Part shown: piece after piece, positions 36,249 to 46,258 of the stretch
How positions within the stretch are numbered: the stretch's first letter is position 1
Layout of the letters: every line of letters starts with the position of its first letter
NCBI RefSeq assembly: GCF_001641085.1
Contig: NZ_LXIE01000001.1
Location: 248,001 to 312,000 of the forward strand
Direction of reading: 5' to 3'
Origin: Aequorivita soesokkakensis
GTDB taxonomy: Bacteria; Bacteroidota; Bacteroidia; Flavobacteriales; Flavobacteriaceae
DNA length: 64,000 nt
Notes under the pieces: model-generated
The model's input: the letters and a program-made list of their open reading frames with translations, nothing else
The model's database searches: none
Told to the model about the DNA's origin: nothing
Position numbers and translations under genes: made by a program

Positions 36249-37460
36249 TTAATCTTCCCAAAAATCGGGTCTTATATTTGATGAAAATGAAGTGCATACA
36301 CTGCATTCTGCTTGAACAATTCTATAAATGGTATTTTGTGCCAAACTCAGCACTTGATAGTCAAAATAACTTAAATAAGTAAATATGTTTTCCCGTTCAT
36401 TGGGATCATTATCAAATGTAGTATTGTCAAGATAATCCAACACCAGCACCTCACACTCCACAAAATATGGTGGTTTCTCTAAGCCAAAATCTTCATAATT
36501 GAAATAAATCCGTTTCGAAGTCATAGATGAAGCTTCAAAGAAACCCAGAACCTTTTCATCTGGATTTGCAACCGAAACCATATTGCCCGCCACATATCCA
36601 GGTTGTCCTTGGGAGAGCAGACTTTCCACACTCCCTAATTCTTTTACTATTTTATAGAATGTATATGCTTCTATGCTTTGCACATATTGTTTTACTAAAA
36701 TGCTGTACCGGGTTTGCATTTTTGCATCAAGCTTTGAAAGGTATTTTACAGGAAATCGAAATACTCTGTTCTCATTAAATTCGGTAGTACTAGTTTGGTT
36801 TATTCCTGTTGAATTTTCTGTGGAGTAACAGATTTCCTCTGGTTCCCTTGGTGTTAAAACAACATCATATGTATAGTTATCTGGATTGAAATTGATTATT
36901 TCAGCTATGTAAGGCGAAGGAAATGGAGCTACAACTTTATAAGTTTCTTCATATTCATATCTAAAATATTTTGCATTTCCTGTTGGATCTTCCGTGTTTA
37001 CCAACACCTGTACCCCATCTTTATTTGCGCTTAAATCATCAATTCGCTCAGCATAAACCTCATCCATTTCTACTGTTGGCGGTAATGTTACGGCTGCCGA
37101 ACTGTAGCTTTTACCATCCTGTGTTTCTATGTTTAATGTATAGGAAACGTTTGGTTGGGCGCTAAATGGTTGGTTTGAATTGTAAAATCCAGTTTCATTG
37201 TTTTGAGAGAAATTATATATTTCGCCATTGCTATCTGAAACAGTTACTGTGGCGTTGTTTTCAAGCAAAATTCCAGGATTTTCAAGAGTTGATGTACGGC
37301 TAAGTTTTACTAGCTGTGGTTTTAGTTCGTTTGTGATTGTACTTTCCACAACCAAAACGCTTTCATAATCAACTGTTTCTATTTCATAAGACTCCGTGCA
37401 ACTGTATTGAAATACAATCACTAAAAACAAAGCCAATATTTGTTTAATTTTTCTTTGCAT
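36249..37460 (-). CDS. DUF4249 lipoprotein (tandem copy B)
   Basis: A 403-residue lipoprotein. The start is the ATG at 37460, giving a signal peptide with lipobox ending YSC. The mature part begins TESYEIETVDYESVLVVESTITNEL, the DUF4249 opening, followed by a beta-rich domain, and ends VCTSFSSNIRPDFWED. It is nearly the same as the next upstream gene through most of its length, so it is a recent tandem duplicate. DUF4249 proteins accompany TonB receptors in Bacteroidota and are probably surface substrate-binding partners. It sits 2 bp from both neighbours. Confidence 0.85.
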   Translation of the reverse strand: MQRKIKQILALFLVIVFQYSCTESYEIETVDYESVLVVESTITNELKPQLVKLSRTSTLENPGILLENNATVTVSDSNGEIYNFSQNNETGFYNSNQPFSAQPNVSYTLNIETQDGKSYSSAAVTLPPTVEMDEVYAERIDDLSANKDGVQVLVNTEDPTGNAKYFRYEYEETYKVVAPFPSPYIAEIINFNPDNYTYDVVLTPREPEEICYSTENSTGINQTSTTEFNENRVFRFPVKYLSKLDAKMQTRYSILVKQYVQSIEAYTFYKIVKELGSVESLLSQGQPGYVAGNMVSVANPDEKVLGFFEASSMTSKRIYFNYEDFGLEKPPYFVECEVLVLDYLDNTTFDNDPNERENIFTYLSYFDYQVLSLAQNTIYRIVQAECSVCTSFSSNIRPDFWED

Positions 37461-37462
37461 AA

Positions 37463-38674
37463 TTAATCTTCCCAAAAATTGGGTCTTACATTTGATGAAA
37501 ATGAAGTGCATACAGTACATTCTGCTTTCGCAATTATATAGACAAAAGGAGGTTGAAAATCAACTACCTGATAATCAAAGTAGCTTAGATAAGTGAAAAT
37601 AATTTCCCTATCATTGGGGTCATTGTCAAGTGTAGAATTATCGCGATAATCTAGGATTAAATAATCACAATCCACGAAATATGGGGGTTTTTCAAGTCCA
37701 AAGTCATCGTAATTAAAGTAAATTCTCTTTGATGTCATTGATGAAGCCTCAAAAAAACCGAGAACTTTTTCATCAGAATTTGTATCTGAAACCATATTTC
37801 CGGCCACATACCCTGGCTGGCCTTGAGATAACAGACTTTCAACGTTTCCAAGTTCTTTCACAATTTTATAAAAGGTGTAAGCTTCCAAGCTTTGCACATA
37901 TTGTTTTACCAAAATACTGTAACGGGTCTGCATTTTAGCATCAAACTTTGAAAGATATTTCACAGGAAAACGAAACACCCTATTTTCATTAAACTCAGTT
38001 GTTGCCGTTTGATTTATGCCCGTAGAGTTTTCAGTTGTATAACATATTATCTCTGGTTCCCTTGGAGATAAAATAACTTCATAAGTATACCATTCATCAT
38101 CAAAGTTTATTATTTCGGCAATATATGGCGAAGGATAAGGCGCAACGATTTTATACGTTTCTTCATACTCATAACGAAAATATTTCGCATTTCCTGTTGG
38201 GTCTTCGGTATTCACTAAAACCTGCACTCCATCTTTATTATCTTCATTGTTTACAATTCGTTCTCCATATACCTCATCTATTTCAACGGCTGGTGGCAAA
38301 ATTACCGGGGAGGAACTGTAGGTTTTGCCATCCTGTGTTTTTATATTTAAACTATACGAAACATTTGGCTGTGCGCTAAAAGCTTGGTTTGAAACGTAAA
38401 AACCTGTTTCGCTATCTTGTGAAAAACTAAAATTTTCTCCATTGTCCCCCCTAACTGTTACCGTAGCATAATTCTCCAGTAAAATTTGAGGATTTTCCAA
38501 GGTGGAAGTTCTGCTAAGTTTTACTATTTGGGGCTTTAGTTCATTTGTAATCGTGCTTTCAACAACCAAGACATTTTCATAATCCACAGTTTCTATTTCA
38601 TAAGGCTCGGTGCAGCCTACCAGAAAAAGGAATGCTGAACAAATTATTATATAGAATGTCTTAGTTTTTATCAT
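37463..38674 (-). CDS. DUF4249 lipoprotein (tandem copy A)
   Basis: A 403-residue lipoprotein with lipobox LVGC (signal peptide FYIIICSAFLFLVGC). The mature sequence (TEPYEIETVDYENVLVVEST) and the ending (VCTSFSSNVRPNFWED) match copy B closely. It lies 2 bp downstream of the TonB-dependent receptor stop and is clearly in its operon. Most differences from copy B are in the signal peptide and in the last 60 residues (around YLILDYRDNST; VVDFQPPFVYII), where substrate preference could differ. Confidence 0.87.
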   Translation of the reverse strand: MIKTKTFYIIICSAFLFLVGCTEPYEIETVDYENVLVVESTITNELKPQIVKLSRTSTLENPQILLENYATVTVRGDNGENFSFSQDSETGFYVSNQAFSAQPNVSYSLNIKTQDGKTYSSSPVILPPAVEIDEVYGERIVNNEDNKDGVQVLVNTEDPTGNAKYFRYEYEETYKIVAPYPSPYIAEIINFDDEWYTYEVILSPREPEIICYTTENSTGINQTATTEFNENRVFRFPVKYLSKFDAKMQTRYSILVKQYVQSLEAYTFYKIVKELGNVESLLSQGQPGYVAGNMVSDTNSDEKVLGFFEASSMTSKRIYFNYDDFGLEKPPYFVDCDYLILDYRDNSTLDNDPNDREIIFTYLSYFDYQVVDFQPPFVYIIAKAECTVCTSFSSNVRPNFWED

Positions 38675-38676
38675 TC

Positions 38677-41436
38677 CTAAAACTTAAAGTTATATGTTAT
38701 TGTTGGCACCGGCACAGAAAATATGGAAGTTTTGTAAGCCTTTATTTCTCCTGCATCATTCACAAAAAATACGGAATACGGATTATTTCTCCCCAACACA
38801 TTATACACAGAAATATTGATAAAACTGTGTGCCAATTTATTAAGTTTGTGGTTTCCTTCAATGTTTACGCCCAAGTCTAAACGGTAGTAATCAGGTATTC
38901 TGAATTGATTACGGTCACTGTAAAGCACCTGCTCCTCGCCTGCAAAAATATATCGGCCAATTGGGTAGGTAATCGGTCTTCCCGTTTGATAGGTAAAATT
39001 GCCCGAAAAGCTAAAACGCTTGGTCAATTTATAATTAGCAACTACTGAAAAATCGTGGGGCTTATCATAGTTTGCAGGAAAAAATTCGCCATTGTTTACG
39101 CGCTCCTGCATAATTTGACTATCCAATTTCACTTCTGAACGCGAATAGCTATAACCCAAATAACCGTTGAATCTTCCTGCATTTTTTTTCACAAGAAATT
39201 CTACGCCATAAGCCCTTCCCTCACCTTGCAATAGTTCGGTTTCAAGATCATCGTTCAAAATTAATTGGGCGCCAATTTTATAATCCAGTAAATCGTCCAT
39301 TGTTTTGTAATATCCTTCAATGCTGAATTCCACGTCTTTTCCGGGAAGGTTTTTAAAGAATCCCAATGAATATTGGTTGGCGCGCTGTGGCTGGATATTT
39401 AAATCTGAAAGCTTCCAAATATCTGTGGGCGATTGTGTTGTATTAGTTGAAAGAAGGTGCAAATACTGAATAGTACGGTTGAAGCCAGCCTTAACAGAAA
39501 AATCATTCCCCAATAAATAACGGGCAGAAATTCTGTATTCTGGACCACCGTAGGTCTTTATCACTTCGTTTTTACCGTAAGTTCTAACTTCAATCACAGA
39601 ACTTTCACTTCGCGGAACGCCTTCCGCATAAACATTTTGGGTTGCTTCACCCAAAGCCGCATAAAACGAATATCTTAAACCAACATCGAGTAAAAACTTA
39701 TCGTTTATTTCAAACAAATCTGCAAGATAAATGGCAGACTCCAAGCCTTTTTCACGGTCAACGGTCTTTGGATTAACATCTGAATTTGGGCCAATAGGAG
39801 CTATTTCTCCGGGATCTACGGAATAAAGTTTGCTACTAAGCCCATAACTTAATTTGTGTTTTTCACTCAGTTTATAATTGAAATTCAGTTTTGCTTGATA
39901 TTCGTTCAATTCATAGCCAAAGTCAAAATCCTCGTTTGCATCTGCTTCGTAATTGATTCCGTATTTGTATTGACTGCTCACCAAAATGAGCTCTGCTCTG
40001 CTCTTTTCACTAAAATTATGGCCGTATTTCAACGAAATCAAACGGTTGTTATAATCAAAAATAGAGTCGGAAGTTATACTGAAACGGTCTTTGCTAAAAT
40101 AAAAAGTACCCTGAACAGAATTGTTGTTATCGATGTTATGCTTGTATTTCACAATACCATCATAAAAGGAAGCTTCGCTATTTTTGAGTTCTTCTTCATC
40201 AAGGCTTCTTAAAATCCAGTCGGAATAAGTAGCGCGGAAACCTGCAATCAATGAAGCTTTTTCCTTCACTACCGGAACTTCTACCGCAAGGTTTGCGGTA
40301 ATTGGTCCCACAGAACCTTCCCCTGCAAATTTTTCCATATTGCCCGATTTGGTTTCGATATCAAAAACCGAGGACAATCTTCCGCCGTATTCGGCAGGAA
40401 TACTTGCTTTATAAATTTCCAAACTTCCCGTGGTAAAAGGGTTTACTGCCGAAAAGAAACCTAAAAAGTGAGACGGATTGTAAAGCACGGCGTCATCCAG
40501 CAAAATAAGGTTTTGATCAGAACGGCCACCGCGAACGTTGAAACCGCTGGAACCCTCACCTGTTGTTTTAATTCCGGGCATTGTGGTTGCAACTTTCAAA
40601 ATGTCGCGTTCGCCCAAAACAAGTGGAATTGTTTTAATGGATTCTATGTCAATATTGGTCACGCCCACTACCGCATCACGAACATTGGCATCTTTATTTG
40701 ACTTTACAACTACTTCGTCCAATGATTCGGTATTCTCCTGTAAGGTTATATTCAACGTGCCATCGCCATACATAATTACATCCTGTCTGATTTTTTCATA
40801 CCCCAAAAGATTGGTTTCCAGTTTATTCAACCCGTAAGGCAAGCGAATGCTGAAACGCCCGTCAGAATCTGTTACTGCATATCTGGAACGGTCTGTAGTA
40901 GAAATGGAAAGGTTTTGAAGTGGTTCGCCGGTTTTGGTATTTTTAAAAATCCCCGTAAGTGTATATGTTTTATTTGCTGAATTTGGCCGTTGCTTGCCAA
41001 TGGTTACCAATTTTCTATTTTGAACTGTTTGCGCCGCAGCATATTCCTCTTGAAAAATTGGGGTATTATTGTTTTCCTCTATAACATTTTCATCAGGTTT
41101 TGCCTCATTGAAATAGTCTGAAGGCAACTCAGTATATACATAGGTATTGTTCAGCAGAATTACGTTTCCGTCTTTTAAAACGTAATTTATATTTGTGTTT
41201 TCAAACAAACCATCCAAAACTTTTCGGAGTGGCTCATTTTCAAAATTTTTGGTTACAAAATGGCCTTTTAACCAGGTTTTGTCAAAATAAAAAGTTTTGT
41301 TTGAGAGCGTTTCCACTTTTAAAACCGCTTCCTCTAAAGGGGTGTTATTGAAACTGGCCGTGATTGTTTGGTTTTGCCCAAAAATTCCACAGGTGACAAA
41401 TAACAATGTTATAAGAATTAAATATTTTTTTTCCAT
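38677..41436 (-). CDS. TonB-dependent receptor with STN domain
   Basis: A 919-residue outer-membrane receptor. In order it has a signal peptide (ILITLLFVTCGIFGQ), an STN/secretin-like domain (about 25-95, ending NYVLKDGNVILLNN), a carboxypeptidase-regulatory-like domain (about 155-235), a plug (about 245-350, with SGFNVRGGRSDQNLILLDDA), and a 22-strand-type barrel ending in a C-terminal aromatic strand (TITYNFKF). An STN domain often means signalling to an anti-sigma factor, but none is nearby. It forms an operon with two DUF4249 lipoproteins and the MG2/plug protein. The substrate is unknown. Confidence 0.92.
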   Translation of the reverse strand: MEKKYLILITLLFVTCGIFGQNQTITASFNNTPLEEAVLKVETLSNKTFYFDKTWLKGHFVTKNFENEPLRKVLDGLFENTNINYVLKDGNVILLNNTYVYTELPSDYFNEAKPDENVIEENNNTPIFQEEYAAAQTVQNRKLVTIGKQRPNSANKTYTLTGIFKNTKTGEPLQNLSISTTDRSRYAVTDSDGRFSIRLPYGLNKLETNLLGYEKIRQDVIMYGDGTLNITLQENTESLDEVVVKSNKDANVRDAVVGVTNIDIESIKTIPLVLGERDILKVATTMPGIKTTGEGSSGFNVRGGRSDQNLILLDDAVLYNPSHFLGFFSAVNPFTTGSLEIYKASIPAEYGGRLSSVFDIETKSGNMEKFAGEGSVGPITANLAVEVPVVKEKASLIAGFRATYSDWILRSLDEEELKNSEASFYDGIVKYKHNIDNNNSVQGTFYFSKDRFSITSDSIFDYNNRLISLKYGHNFSEKSRAELILVSSQYKYGINYEADANEDFDFGYELNEYQAKLNFNYKLSEKHKLSYGLSSKLYSVDPGEIAPIGPNSDVNPKTVDREKGLESAIYLADLFEINDKFLLDVGLRYSFYAALGEATQNVYAEGVPRSESSVIEVRTYGKNEVIKTYGGPEYRISARYLLGNDFSVKAGFNRTIQYLHLLSTNTTQSPTDIWKLSDLNIQPQRANQYSLGFFKNLPGKDVEFSIEGYYKTMDDLLDYKIGAQLILNDDLETELLQGEGRAYGVEFLVKKNAGRFNGYLGYSYSRSEVKLDSQIMQERVNNGEFFPANYDKPHDFSVVANYKLTKRFSFSGNFTYQTGRPITYPIGRYIFAGEEQVLYSDRNQFRIPDYYRLDLGVNIEGNHKLNKLAHSFINISVYNVLGRNNPYSVFFVNDAGEIKAYKTSIFSVPVPTITYNFKF

Positions 41437-41461
41437 CTAATAAATTTCCTGCAGATTACTT

Positions 41462-42190
41462 TTATTTTGTGTTTTCGGTTGCGCCATCCAGATATTTCAA
41501 CAGTTTAGTCATATAACTATCCGGATTGGATTTATAGAGTGCTTTGTAGCTTTTTGAGAAATTGCGGATGAGCTCTTTTTTCTCTGGCAAAATCTTTTCA
41601 ATGTCTTTTGAAGAACTGACCGAGTAATATTTTCCGTTGTTTTTCAGTACATAAAAATTATTCTCGGTAAATCGATATTGAATTCCGCTATTGAGTGCTT
41701 TGTCTTTTTTCTTTTTTGTGTGTTTTATATAAAGGCTTAAATCGTTTCCAATATAAGCGGTTTCAAAAAAACCATTTCCCGAAAGGCTTAAGCCGGTTTC
41801 GGGCAATCTAACAAAATGGTGATTGTATAGTGTGAATTCAGTTACAAATTCAGGAATCATTTTAACATTGAAAACACTCAGGTTATCATCAGAGCGCACC
41901 AAAAGATTATCCTCTAAAAGATCATACTTCAAAGAAACGTTTACATAATATTGTCCATTGTATGCAACAGATCCTTTGGTATAATCAAAACCATTGAAAT
42001 ACCTATAACTGCCATCAGTATTCAGAAATGGGTCGGTAAATTCAGTTCCGTTGTAAAGACCCGTATTGTCCAAACCAACAATGGCGTCGTAGGTTTCGTA
42101 AATATTATTTTGTGATTTTGTCTGGGAAAAGGCTCCTAAACCAATAAAAGTGAGGAGCGTAAATGTGAGATTTATTCTTTTTAAAGGCAT
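41462..42190 (-). CDS. Hypothetical exported protein, first gene of receptor operon
   Basis: A 242-residue protein with a signal peptide (LTFTLLTFIGLGAFSQ). It then has a beta-rich region and a helical, Lys-rich C terminus (ILPEKKELIRNFSKSYKALYKSNPDSYMTKLLKYL). It is 25 bp upstream of the TonB receptor and probably leads the operon. I do not recognise a named family; the context suggests a periplasmic or outer-membrane partner of the receptor. Confidence 0.7.
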   Translation of the reverse strand: MPLKRINLTFTLLTFIGLGAFSQTKSQNNIYETYDAIVGLDNTGLYNGTEFTDPFLNTDGSYRYFNGFDYTKGSVAYNGQYYVNVSLKYDLLEDNLLVRSDDNLSVFNVKMIPEFVTEFTLYNHHFVRLPETGLSLSGNGFFETAYIGNDLSLYIKHTKKKKDKALNSGIQYRFTENNFYVLKNNGKYYSVSSSKDIEKILPEKKELIRNFSKSYKALYKSNPDSYMTKLLKYLDGATENTK

Positions 42191-42338
42191 ATATTTTTTT
42201 TGCGATTTTAAAAGTACATAAAAATAGTTTTCATTTGAAATTTGGCTTGTTAAATGACTTCTTTTATTAAATTTTAAATCTTTTTATCAATTAAAATTCT
42301 TCCACAACTAAAAATCGAACGTATTTTTACTTCAAAAA

Positions 42339-42815
42339 ATGAAGGCCGCTACTTTAAAGGAAATAAAAACTGAGCTCAACCACAGATCTACGCAGGAATT
42401 GCTGGAGCTTTGCCTTCGTCTTTCAAAATTTAAAAAGGAAAACAAAGAGCTACTCACCTATTTACTTTTTGAATCTGCCGATGAAGAAAGTTTTATCCAA
42501 AGCATAAAAAATAAAGTGGACGAGGATTTTGAAACTATAAACACTAAAACCTTTTTCTACATAAAAAAGAGTGTCCGGAAAATTTTGCGCGAGCTGAAAA
42601 AATTTATCCGTTATTCGCAAAACAAAGAAACCGAAGTAGAACTTTTGCTCTATTTTTGTGAGAAGTTGAAAGATTTTAAACCTTCCATAAAACGAAATAT
42701 TACACTTTCCAATTTATATTATAGACAACTGGATTACATTTCAAAAAAAGTGGGAGCATTGCACGAAGATTTGCAATATGATTATGAGCTAGAACTTGAA
42801 AATCTTAAATCTTAA
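42339..42815 (+). CDS. Conserved hypothetical helical protein
   Basis: A 158-residue, largely helical, charged cytoplasmic protein (ELLELCLRLSKFKKENKELLTYLLFESADEE near the start; SVRKILRELKKFIRYS in the middle). There is no signal peptide or membrane segment. I know similar sequences only from Bacteroidota, without a function. It is divergent from the receptor operon, and the 148 bp between them should hold both promoters. Confidence 0.7.
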   Translation: MKAATLKEIKTELNHRSTQELLELCLRLSKFKKENKELLTYLLFESADEESFIQSIKNKVDEDFETINTKTFFYIKKSVRKILRELKKFIRYSQNKETEVELLLYFCEKLKDFKPSIKRNITLSNLYYRQLDYISKKVGALHEDLQYDYELELENLKS

Positions 42816-42853
42816 AACTTTAAACTTATAACTTTCAACTTATAACTAAAAAA

Positions 42854-43195
42854 ATGACAACATTATACCACAACCCACGCTGCAGTAAATCACGTGAAGC
42901 ACTTCACCTTTTGGAAGAGGAAGGAGAAACCATTGAAATAATAAAATATCTTGAAAAGCCCCCATCACACCAAGAGTTGAAACAAATAATTGAACTTTTG
43001 GGAATAGGGCCAATAGAACTTGTGCGAACCCAAGAAACCGATTGGAAAGAAAACTACAAAGGCAAAAACTTAACAGACGAGGAAATTATTGACGCAATGA
43101 TTGAAAATCCAAAGCTCATTGAACGCCCCATCGCAATAAAAGGAACGCATGCCGTGATTGGAAGACCACCAAAAAAAGTACTCGATATTTTATAG
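42854..43195 (+). CDS. arsC: ArsC-family arsenate reductase (glutaredoxin type)
   Basis: A 113-residue thioredoxin-fold protein. The redox-active Cys is in YHNPRCSKSREAL (residue about 11), the ArsC signature, and the conserved Arg is in ERPIAIKGTHAVIGRPP. It would reduce arsenate with glutaredoxin or glutathione. No arsB, acr3 or arsR is nearby, so a general thiol role (the YfgD/Spx-like side of the family) is equally possible. Confidence 0.85.
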   Translation: MTTLYHNPRCSKSREALHLLEEEGETIEIIKYLEKPPSHQELKQIIELLGIGPIELVRTQETDWKENYKGKNLTDEEIIDAMIENPKLIERPIAIKGTHAVIGRPPKKVLDIL

Positions 43196-43280
43196 TTTAG
43201 TTGTTTTTATTTAACAGAAAATTGGCAAATCATCGTTAAACCACGGCTATTTTCGTGAGTCAAATTTGCTAAAGAATTCT

Positions 43281-45773
43281 ATGAAGTTTTTATTATCTGT
43301 TCTACTCTTATGCGCAACAACAACCCTGTTCGCACAACAACCTGAAAAAAAACAAGTTACCATTAAAGGAACCATCTTTGAAGAAGGAACCAATTATCCG
43401 TTGGAATATGCCACGGTTTCTTTCATCAATCCCCAGGGAAAAACCGTCACCGGTGGGATAACAGATACTGAAGGCCACTACAGCATTGAAGTTCCCGAAG
43501 GAAAATACACCGTTCAGTTTGAATTTATTTCATACAAAACAAAACAGCTTACCAACCAAAACCTCACAAAAAACACAACATTACCAAATGTTTCTTTAGC
43601 TTTGGATGCCGCCAGTCTGGATGAGGTAGTTGTACGTGCCGAAACAACCGAAGTTCAAGTTAGATTAGACAAAAAAATATACAATATAGGTAAAGACCTC
43701 ACTGCTGGTGGCGCCACCGTTAGCGACGCCTTAAACAATGTTCCTTCAGTAACTGTGGATGTTGATGGCGCAATTGCACTTCGGGGAAATGAAAACGTTA
43801 AGATTCTTATTAACGGGAAACCTTCTGCTATTGCTGGTTTTGGCTCTACTGATGCCCTTCGCCAACTTCCTGCGGAAGCTATTGAACGAGTAGAAGTAAT
43901 CACTTCTCCATCAGCTCGCTATGACGCAGAAGGAACTGCTGGAATCTTGAATATCATCCTTAAAAAGGAAAAAACACTTGGGCTTAATGGTTCGCTTAGC
44001 ACAAGTATTGGCGTTCCGCTGAACAGCAACGCTTCCGGAAATATAAATCTTCGCACAGATAAATTCAATATTTTCAATACCACAGGGGTTTATTATAGAA
44101 ATAGCCCTGGAAAAGCAAATTTCAACAATAAATATTTTCCCCGTACTACTTTAGATGATAATGGAAACCCAATTACCGTTGTTCCGGAATTTGACCAAGT
44201 CATTGAAAATAGAAAAATGGACCGGATGGGGAAAGGCTTCAACACAAATTTAGGTATTGAATATTTTTTGACAGACAAATCCTCAATCACTGCCAGCGGT
44301 TTTTACCGTAAAGGAGATGGCAATGATGAAACTACAAACAATACTGCAAACTATAACAACAACATTCTTGAGGAGCAAAGCAAGAGAATTGAGAACGAAA
44401 GTGAAGATGATTCAAACTATCAGTTTTCATTAAATTATGTAAATAATTTCAACGACAAAGGCCATAAATTAACCGCAGACCTTCAGTACGATCGTGGAAA
44501 AGAAACCGAACGATCACTAATTACCGAACAAAGAACACTGCCAGATTTTGAAATCCTTCCTTCTGAAGATATTATTAATAAAGAGAACCAAAAAGAATAT
44601 TTGGCGCAGGTTGATTATGTTTTACCAATTGGTGAAAATGCACAGTTTGAAGCTGGCTATCGCGGTAATTTTGAACAAACGATTACGGATTATACTTTGC
44701 TTGAAGAAGCGGGAACGTCTGGAAATTTCATCAGAAACGACAGTCTTTCAAACGTTTTCACCTATGATGAAAACGTAAATGCCTTCTACACGCAATACGG
44801 AAATAAATTCGGTAAGTTTTCTTTCCTGCTTGGGCTTCGTGTTGAAAACACACAGTTAAAAGGAAAGGTTTCTGCTGAAAATGTTTCAAACATTCCTTTC
44901 GATTTAAATTTCGATAAAAATTACACAGGTCTTTTCCCAACTGTAAACCTTACTTATGAAATAAAGGATAACGAAAACATCACACTTGGGTATAACAGGC
45001 GTATAAACAGACCTCGAAATTGGTTTATAAATCCTTTCCCATCGCGTTCCAGCGAAGCGAATATTTTCCAGGGAAACCCAGATTTGGATCCGGCTTACGC
45101 AAGCGCTTTTGATTTAGGTTACCTAAAACGTTGGAAAAAACTCACCTTGACCACTTCCGTTTATTATCAATATGAAACAGATGCTTTTGAAAGAGTACAG
45201 GAAGAAACTGGTGAGGTAACAAGCAATGGAATTCCCGTAATTCGCACTTTGCCAATTAACCTTTCCACAAATGAGCGCTACGGTTTTGAAGCCGGACTTC
45301 TTTACAATCCCACAAAATGGTTAAACCTAAACGGAAGTTTTAATTATTTTCTCTTTAAAACAGAAGGATTTTATAATAACATAGATTACGGCGCAGAAAA
45401 CACTAGCTACTTCGGAAGGTTTAGCAGTAAAGTGAAATTGCCTGCAAAAATTGAATGGCAAACCAACGCTTTTTATAGAGGGCCTTCCAATAATTCACAA
45501 ACGGAATCAGACGGAATTCTTTCGGTAGATATGGCGATGAGCAAAGACATAATTGATGACAATGCAACACTATCCCTTAACGTGAGCGACCTTTTTAATA
45601 CACGAAAAAGAAATAGCCTTACAACAACAAATTCCTTTACTAGTGAAAGTGAGTTTCAGTGGAGACAGCGCCAAGTAACGATGACTTTTACTTATCGTTT
45701 CAACCAAAAGAAGCAGCGTCAGCGTCCAGAAAGAAATGGCGGCGGTGATGATGAAGGTGGTTTTGAAGGATAA
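43281..45773 (+). CDS. TonB-dependent receptor-like outer-membrane beta-barrel protein
   Basis: An 830-residue protein. I take the ATG at 43281, which precedes a signal peptide (FLLSVLLLCATTTLFAQ). A carboxypeptidase-regulatory-like domain (about 30-115; IKGTIFEEGTNYPLEYATV) is followed by a plug (about 125-225; VDGAIALRGNENVKILINGKPSAI) and an OMP_b-brl_3-type barrel. The C terminus is a hydrophilic tail rich in Gln, Arg, Gly, Asp and Glu after the last strand, which is unusual for a receptor. The substrate is unknown. A duplicated terminator follows. Confidence 0.88.
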   Translation: MKFLLSVLLLCATTTLFAQQPEKKQVTIKGTIFEEGTNYPLEYATVSFINPQGKTVTGGITDTEGHYSIEVPEGKYTVQFEFISYKTKQLTNQNLTKNTTLPNVSLALDAASLDEVVVRAETTEVQVRLDKKIYNIGKDLTAGGATVSDALNNVPSVTVDVDGAIALRGNENVKILINGKPSAIAGFGSTDALRQLPAEAIERVEVITSPSARYDAEGTAGILNIILKKEKTLGLNGSLSTSIGVPLNSNASGNINLRTDKFNIFNTTGVYYRNSPGKANFNNKYFPRTTLDDNGNPITVVPEFDQVIENRKMDRMGKGFNTNLGIEYFLTDKSSITASGFYRKGDGNDETTNNTANYNNNILEEQSKRIENESEDDSNYQFSLNYVNNFNDKGHKLTADLQYDRGKETERSLITEQRTLPDFEILPSEDIINKENQKEYLAQVDYVLPIGENAQFEAGYRGNFEQTITDYTLLEEAGTSGNFIRNDSLSNVFTYDENVNAFYTQYGNKFGKFSFLLGLRVENTQLKGKVSAENVSNIPFDLNFDKNYTGLFPTVNLTYEIKDNENITLGYNRRINRPRNWFINPFPSRSSEANIFQGNPDLDPAYASAFDLGYLKRWKKLTLTTSVYYQYETDAFERVQEETGEVTSNGIPVIRTLPINLSTNERYGFEAGLLYNPTKWLNLNGSFNYFLFKTEGFYNNIDYGAENTSYFGRFSSKVKLPAKIEWQTNAFYRGPSNNSQTESDGILSVDMAMSKDIIDDNATLSLNVSDLFNTRKRNSLTTTNSFTSESEFQWRQRQVTMTFTYRFNQKKQRQRPERNGGGDDEGGFEG

Positions 45774-45781
45774 ATACATTA

Positions 45782-45833
45782 AATAAAAAAAGGGAACCAA
45801 ATTGGTTCCCTTTTTAAATATATTATAGTTTGA
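45782..45833 (+). repeat. 52-bp direct repeat containing a terminator (copy 1)
   Basis: AGGGAACCAA-ATT-GGTTCCCT hairpin followed by TTTTTAAATATATTATAG. The copy at 46259-46310 is identical over about 52 bp. This copy ends the receptor gene. Confidence 0.9.
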
Positions 45834-45885
45834 TTTATGATTTAAAAATAAATAAATTACAAATTAATTATATATTTAGAAAATA

Positions 45886-46230
45886 ATGAATTTATCAAAA
45901 TATATATTGCCTTATATTGGACTGTGCGTGACTTTTTTTATGGGATTATTTCCATTAATAAGGTGGTTATTGCCCTATGTATTAACTATTTCAACAGCTA
46001 TTTTTATATTATTTCTAATAACTGATTTTTATAAAAAGAGACTTAAATACAAGCCACCTTCAATTTTACATTTTCTAAATGAAGGTCTTTTTATAATAAT
46101 TATAGTGTGGACAAGTTATTTTTTGCTTAATTTATATGAAAATATTATTGTTTATATTTTTCTTTGTTGCCATATAATAATAAAACTTTATAAGGATGTA
46201 ACATATGTAAGTTTGAAAAAAAACATTTAA
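45886..46230 (+). CDS. Orphan membrane protein between duplicated terminators
   Basis: A 114-residue protein with about four hydrophobic segments (YILPYIGLCVTFFMGLFPLI; LLPYVLTISTAIFILFLI; LFIIIIVWTSYFLLNLY; IIVYIFLCCHIIIKLY). The codons are extremely AT-rich compared with the neighbours. I recognise no family. It and its upstream region lie exactly between two identical 52-bp terminator copies. This suggests that the 477-bp unit was inserted next to an existing terminator and duplicated it. Confidence 0.6.
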   Translation: MNLSKYILPYIGLCVTFFMGLFPLIRWLLPYVLTISTAIFILFLITDFYKKRLKYKPPSILHFLNEGLFIIIIVWTSYFLLNLYENIIVYIFLCCHIIIKLYKDVTYVSLKKNI

Positions 46231-46258
46231 ATAAAATATGTATTTAGTAATTACCATC

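Noticed and set aside
34516-36306. Longer reading frame beginning at 36306 with 20 extra residues
   Set aside because: The extension lies inside the coding end of the upstream DUF4249 gene and comes before a normal signal peptide. The ATG at 36246 is the better start. The same applies to the 20-residue extension at 37520, where 37460 is preferred.
42854-43195. Arsenic resistance island
   Set aside because: Only an ArsC-like reductase is present. No arsR, arsB or acr3 gene is nearby.
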